From Dehalococcoides sp. (lineage in GTDB: Bacteria; Chloroflexota; Dehalococcoidia; Dehalococcoidales; RBG-16-60-22): a stretch of DNA of 9,305 nucleotides. The notes under the pieces are model-generated. The model was not told the DNA's origin. It saw only the letters and a list, made by a program, of their open reading frames with translations, and made no database searches. Positions within the stretch are counted from its first letter, which is position 1, and every line of letters begins with the position of its first letter. The stretch covers positions 1-9,305 of the forward strand of contig DAOUZD010000020.1 in NCBI GenBank assembly GCA_030665795.1, written 5' to 3'. Made by a program: the position numbers and the translations under genes. Positions 6,518-9,305 of this stretch are shown in pieces.

Positions 6518-8641
6518 TTAAACGTTGGCCCTGGGTTTGCCCAAGCCAGCATTCTGTTTTCCGTTGGGACGGTAAAAAATACCCAGTTCATCCAGCTTTT
6601 TCCGCAACGGATATGACCCATCAGGGTCAGCCCGGTTGATGCTGCAAACACTAACGACGGTATTTATCTGTTTGGTGGCTTCTCGCAGGCTGTTAAGCAC
6701 TTCCTCTAGTTTTTCTAGAGGAAATACGGTCTCAACGACGCAAGACATTACCTTTTCATTCAGTATGTCCTCTCTTAATTTCCCCGTTTTGGTATCTACC
6801 ATCATCTTGGTAACCGGGTTGTTTGTTTCGAATTCTACCCCTAGTTTTGCCAGTGCCTGGACTACCTTGTCCACATCGCGAAAACGGGTACCGATACCCG
6901 GGCGGCCGAAATCAAGACCCACGCCAACCCATCCCCGTTTAAACCTGCCGGTAACATCGTTGGTTTTCATCTCCTCCGTCCCCCGTCCGGCAATGCCTGT
7001 CGTCTTATGCGGGACTCCCGGTTGGGAGAAATGGTTGCGTAGAGAGCGTGGCCAGTCTGAGGGTTCAAAGATAATGCAGTCTCTTTCCCTGAGGTCGCAT
7101 CTTAAGCACCGCTTCGCTTCTTCGATAGCCATCTCGTAACTATAGCCAAGTTCTACCTGATTAAAGTTTTTAATCCGCTTCTCGACGGGAAGAGTGGGCA
7201 TATGTGGTCGCCGCTTCTCTTCAGCTTCTTCTAATGGGAAGACCCCTTCCTCCGGTGGTGCTAATACTTCGCTAATATTCCCATTACCTCCCAGATATTT
7301 GTCGATAGAGATAGTCGCCTGCCTTCCGGCGGCGATTGCCTCAATAATTGAAGCCGGTCCGGTTACCACATCACCGCCGGCAAAGATTCCTTCTTTAGCA
7401 GTGGCAAGGGTATCCAGATTTACTTCGAGGATGTTCCCTTGACCGATAGGTAAATTAAACTGGCGGGGAATATCCGGATGCTGACCGATAGCGGCGATGA
7501 TGGTATCAAAACTCATGGTAAACTCGCTGCCCTTAATTGGCATCGGTCGCCGCCGGCCGCTGTCATCCAGCGTCCCCAATTCCATGCGCACAAACTCTAA
7601 CTCTACCCTACCATCTTGGCTGAATATCCTTGAGGGCGCTGCCAAATAATAAATCTGCACTCCTTCAGCGAGAGCTTCTTCAACTTCCTCCGGGGTGGCT
7701 GGCATCTCCATCTCGGAGCGACGATAGATGACGGTCACCTCCTTAGCCCCAAGGCGAAGGGCAGTTCGTGCCGCATCTATCGCGGAATTGCCACCACCAA
7801 TAACGGCGACTTTATTCCCTAGTTTTATTTCATTACCCAGTCTCACGTTTCTCAGGAATTTGACACAATCAATCACCCGAGGGCTGTCATCTCCCTCAAC
7901 TCCTATCTGGAGACCCTGGTGGGCTCCGATGGCGACAAAAACGGCATTATAGCCCTCTTTAAACAGTTTGTCTATCGAATCAACTCGGGTATTTGTCCTT
8001 ATCTCGACACCAATATCCTCTATCTCCTTGATTTCCGACCTGATGGCGTCCTTTGGCAGCCGATATTCAGGTATGCCATACAGCATCATTCCACCCGGTT
8101 CGGGCAAAGCTTCATATACGGTAACTGAGTGCCCAAGCTTAGCCAGATAATATGCCGCAGTCAAGCCGGCCGGTCCTGAGCCGATGATGGCTACTCTCTT
8201 CCCGGAGGCAGGAGCCACCTTAATCTCTCGTTTCCACATTCCATTGCCATGCTCCCAGGCGAACCTTTTTAGCATCCGGATGGCAACTGCCTCATCAAGC
8301 CGAGTCCGGGCACACTTAGCTTCACAAGGGTGAAAACAAACCAGCCCGCAGATGGCAGGGAAAGGTATTTTCTCACGAATGACAGCTAGCGCCTCATCAG
8401 GTTTACCATCAGCAATGAATTGGAGATAGCGCGGTACATCTATGCCCGCCGGACAAAAGTGGCTACATGGAGTTTTGAATAACCCCGGGTAAGCTGCCGC
8501 TCGCTGACATAATCCGCATTCGACGCACTCATCCTCGTCGATGAGGGCAACATTATCCTTCATGCTGATTGCTTCCATCGGGCCGTCAGGGATGCATGCC
8601 TCACAAGCAATACAAACATCTCCATCAACTCTAATGCTCAT
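6518..8641 (-). CDS. Ferredoxin/GltD-like FAD-NAD(P) oxidoreductase with an extra C-terminal domain
   Basis: A 707-residue cytoplasmic iron-sulfur flavoprotein. A ferredoxin module (1-55) has CIACEAC (10-16) and CVECGLC (39-45). A GltD-type cluster domain has PCSHFCP (Cys59, Cys63) and CGLVCFHPCEAKC (Cys98, 102, 106, 110). The FAD-binding fold starts at RVAIIGSGPAGLTAAYYLA (149-167). The NAD(P) fold has VIGGGNSAIDAA (280-291) and YRRSEMEMPA (306-315; the two Arg favour NADPH). The closing FAD motif is GIFAGGDVVTGPASIIEAIA (418-437), and CLRC follows at 512-515. Residues from about 545 form a further domain (GIAGRGTEEMKTNDVTGRF onward) that I do not recognise. The family moves electrons between NAD(P)H, FAD and iron-sulfur centres, as in the glutamate synthase small subunit, but no large subunit is present. 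Both ferredoxin motifs lack the fourth Cys. The ATG at 8641 lies 8 bases after AGGAGG; a GTG at 8650 overlaps that site and is rejected. First gene of a two-gene operon. Confidence 0.92.
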   Translation of the reverse strand: MSIRVDGDVCIACEACIPDGPMEAISMKDNVALIDEDECVECGLCQRAAAYPGLFKTPCSHFCPAGIDVPRYLQFIADGKPDEALAVIREKIPFPAICGLVCFHPCEAKCARTRLDEAVAIRMLKRFAWEHGNGMWKREIKVAPASGKRVAIIGSGPAGLTAAYYLAKLGHSVTVYEALPEPGGMMLYGIPEYRLPKDAIRSEIKEIEDIGVEIRTNTRVDSIDKLFKEGYNAVFVAIGAHQGLQIGVEGDDSPRVIDCVKFLRNVRLGNEIKLGNKVAVIGGGNSAIDAARTALRLGAKEVTVIYRRSEMEMPATPEEVEEALAEGVQIYYLAAPSRIFSQDGRVELEFVRMELGTLDDSGRRRPMPIKGSEFTMSFDTIIAAIGQHPDIPRQFNLPIGQGNILEVNLDTLATAKEGIFAGGDVVTGPASIIEAIAAGRQATISIDKYLGGNGNISEVLAPPEEGVFPLEEAEEKRRPHMPTLPVEKRIKNFNQVELGYSYEMAIEEAKRCLRCDLRERDCIIFEPSDWPRSLRNHFSQPGVPHKTTGIAGRGTEEMKTNDVTGRFKRGWVGVGLDFGRPGIGTRFRDVDKVVQALAKLGVEFETNNPVTKMMVDTKTGKLREDILNEKVMSCVVETVFPLEKLEEVLNSLREATKQINTVVSVCSINRADPDGSYPLRKKLDELGIFYRPNGKQNAGLGKPRANV

Positions 8642-8684
8642 GAAATTCACCTCCTTAATTCAAGTTGGATTTAGCCTATAAACC

Positions 8685-8713
8685 TTAATACATTACCAAC
8701 CAATACAAACCAA
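8685..8713 (-). promoter_or_regulatory. Possible promoter of the flavoprotein operon
   Basis: Read on the minus strand, TTGGTT (8713-8708) is followed after 17 bases by TATTAA (8690-8685). This would start transcription near 8678, about 37 bases before the ATG. Both boxes match the consensus only in part, so this is tentative. Confidence 0.3.
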
Positions 8714-8822
8714 AGTCACTGTAGTTTTTTATTTTCAACTTATTTTACCATTGCGCATCCTCGTCTGTCTGGCAAGTCTAGTTTTCCAAAACCTTTAATT
8801 ACATGATAGTTCTCGGATAATC

Positions 8823-8851
8823 TTGACAGAAAAAAGCTAAGTAAGTATAGT
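8823..8851 (+). promoter_or_regulatory. Strong promoter of the aminotransferase gene
   Basis: TTGACA (8823-8828) and TATAGT (8846-8851) are separated by exactly 17 bases. This is the best match to a sigma-70-type promoter in the window. Transcription should begin near 8858 and give a leader of about 90 bases. Confidence 0.75.
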
Positions 8852-8948
8852 AGCGGTTGCAAGGGTATTTAACGATAGCAACAACACCCAAGTAGTAGTA
8901 TTGCTAAATCCTAGGGGTCAAACAAATATTTCAGGAGGATAATTATTA

Positions 8949-9305
8949 GTGAAGCTGTCTGAAAAAATGGCCCGGTTGGGAACAGAGACTGCTTTTCAGG
9001 TTCTGGCTAAAGCTCAAGCTCTCGAAGCCAAGGGTATGGATATAGTTCATCTTGAAATTGGTGAACCTGATTTTGATACGCCTCAAAATATCCGTGATGC
9101 GGCAACTAAGGCACTGAACAAGAGTTACACTCACTACTGTAACTCTCAGGGAATAGTTCCGCTACGTGTTGAAATCGCCAAAGAGATGGAAAGGACGCGC
9201 GGTGTTCCCGTAAACCCGGAGCGAGTTATCGTAACGCCAGGTGCCAAGCCCATCATGTTCTACTCAATCCTGGCGCTTCTTGACAAAGGGGACGAAGCCA
9301 TATAT
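8949..9305 (+). CDS. Class I PLP-dependent aminotransferase (aspartate/aromatic type), N-terminal part
   Basis: The first 119 codons of a fold-type I aminotransferase; the window edge cuts the rest, including the PLP-binding lysine. The product starts with KLSEKMARLGTETAFQVLAK and has the family's early motif LEIGEPDFDTPQNI. The segments YTHYCNSQGIVPLRVEIA and VIVTPGAKPIMFYSI follow; TPGAKP is the phosphate-cradle loop that precedes the PLP site in the class I gamma subfamily (bacterial AspC/PatA-like enzymes). The family transfers the amino group from Asp, Ala or aromatic amino acids to 2-oxoglutarate. The start is GTG at 8949 with AGGAGG (8933-8938) 10 bases before it. The substrate cannot be fixed without the C-terminal half. 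It has its own strong promoter, divergent from the flavoprotein operon. Confidence 0.92.
   Translation, partial: MKLSEKMARLGTETAFQVLAKAQALEAKGMDIVHLEIGEPDFDTPQNIRDAATKALNKSYTHYCNSQGIVPLRVEIAKEMERTRGVPVNPERVIVTPGAKPIMFYSILALLDKGDEAIY

Larger units (their letters stand above)
8642..8948. other. Divergent intergenic region between the flavoprotein operon and the aminotransferase
   Basis: An AT-rich stretch without genes that carries the start signals of both neighbours. On the plus strand a leader of about 90 bases before the aminotransferase contains an inverted repeat, TAGCAA (8876-8881) with TTGCTA (8901-8906), which could form a weak hairpin. No T-run or known riboswitch core was recognised. 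Confidence 0.5.

Noticed and set aside
6636..7139. Plus-strand frame of 167 codons inside the flavoprotein
   Set aside because: A Ser/Thr/Arg-rich shadow of the minus-strand gene, without a ribosome binding site.
8642..8650. GTG at 8650 as start of the flavoprotein
   Set aside because: It directly overlaps the AGGAGG site, leaving no spacing. The ATG at 8641 has an 8-base spacing, and the protein then begins just before the ferredoxin motif.

Overview
The window looks like a piece of chromosome from an anaerobic or facultative bacterium. It has strong AGGAGG ribosome binding sites, TTGACA/TATAAT-type promoters, GTG and TTG starts beside ATG, and roughly balanced GC content. The mix of genes is a GltD-like iron-sulfur flavoprotein with an unknown partner, an ETF fragment, a monocarboxylate-type MFS carrier, a short PAP2-like membrane protein and a VTT membrane protein. 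This reminds me of Chloroflexota of the Dehalococcoidia type, but that is an impression from protein style and not a proof. No phage, insertion sequence, CRISPR array or replication origin was seen.

Left part (1-2432). A VTT/DedA-like membrane protein runs off the left edge on the minus strand, back to back with a tRNA-Glu(UUC) that has its own promoter. A gene-poor stretch of about 450 bases follows, then a ketopantoate reductase family gene (panE) with a strong promoter and ribosome binding site. Next comes the first 73 or so residues of an electron transfer flavoprotein beta subunit. It still has a promoter, ribosome binding site and TTG start, but the rest of the gene is gone.

Middle part (2433-5833). 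An MscS-type mechanosensitive channel and an MFS carrier converge with a 9-base gap. The gap upstream of the MFS gene holds the C-terminal half of a decayed antibiotic biosynthesis monooxygenase-like (ABM) gene. A divergent PAP2 family (DUF212/YuiD-like) membrane protein follows.

Right part (5834-9305). A two-gene minus-strand operon encodes a 707-residue ferredoxin/GltD-like flavoprotein with a C-terminal domain of about 165 residues that I do not recognise, followed 11 bases later by a 204-residue protein of unknown function with conserved-looking Cys/His motifs. Divergent from it, behind a near-consensus promoter, begins a class I PLP aminotransferase cut by the right edge.

The most interesting unit is the flavoprotein operon. 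Its ferredoxin module has lost the fourth cysteine of both cluster motifs, it carries an extra C-terminal domain, and it is tightly coupled to the unknown protein. Together they may form an uncharacterised NAD(P)H-linked redox system. The second theme is gene decay: two clear gene remnants (etfB, ABM) and one faint possible one (VOC) lie between intact genes.
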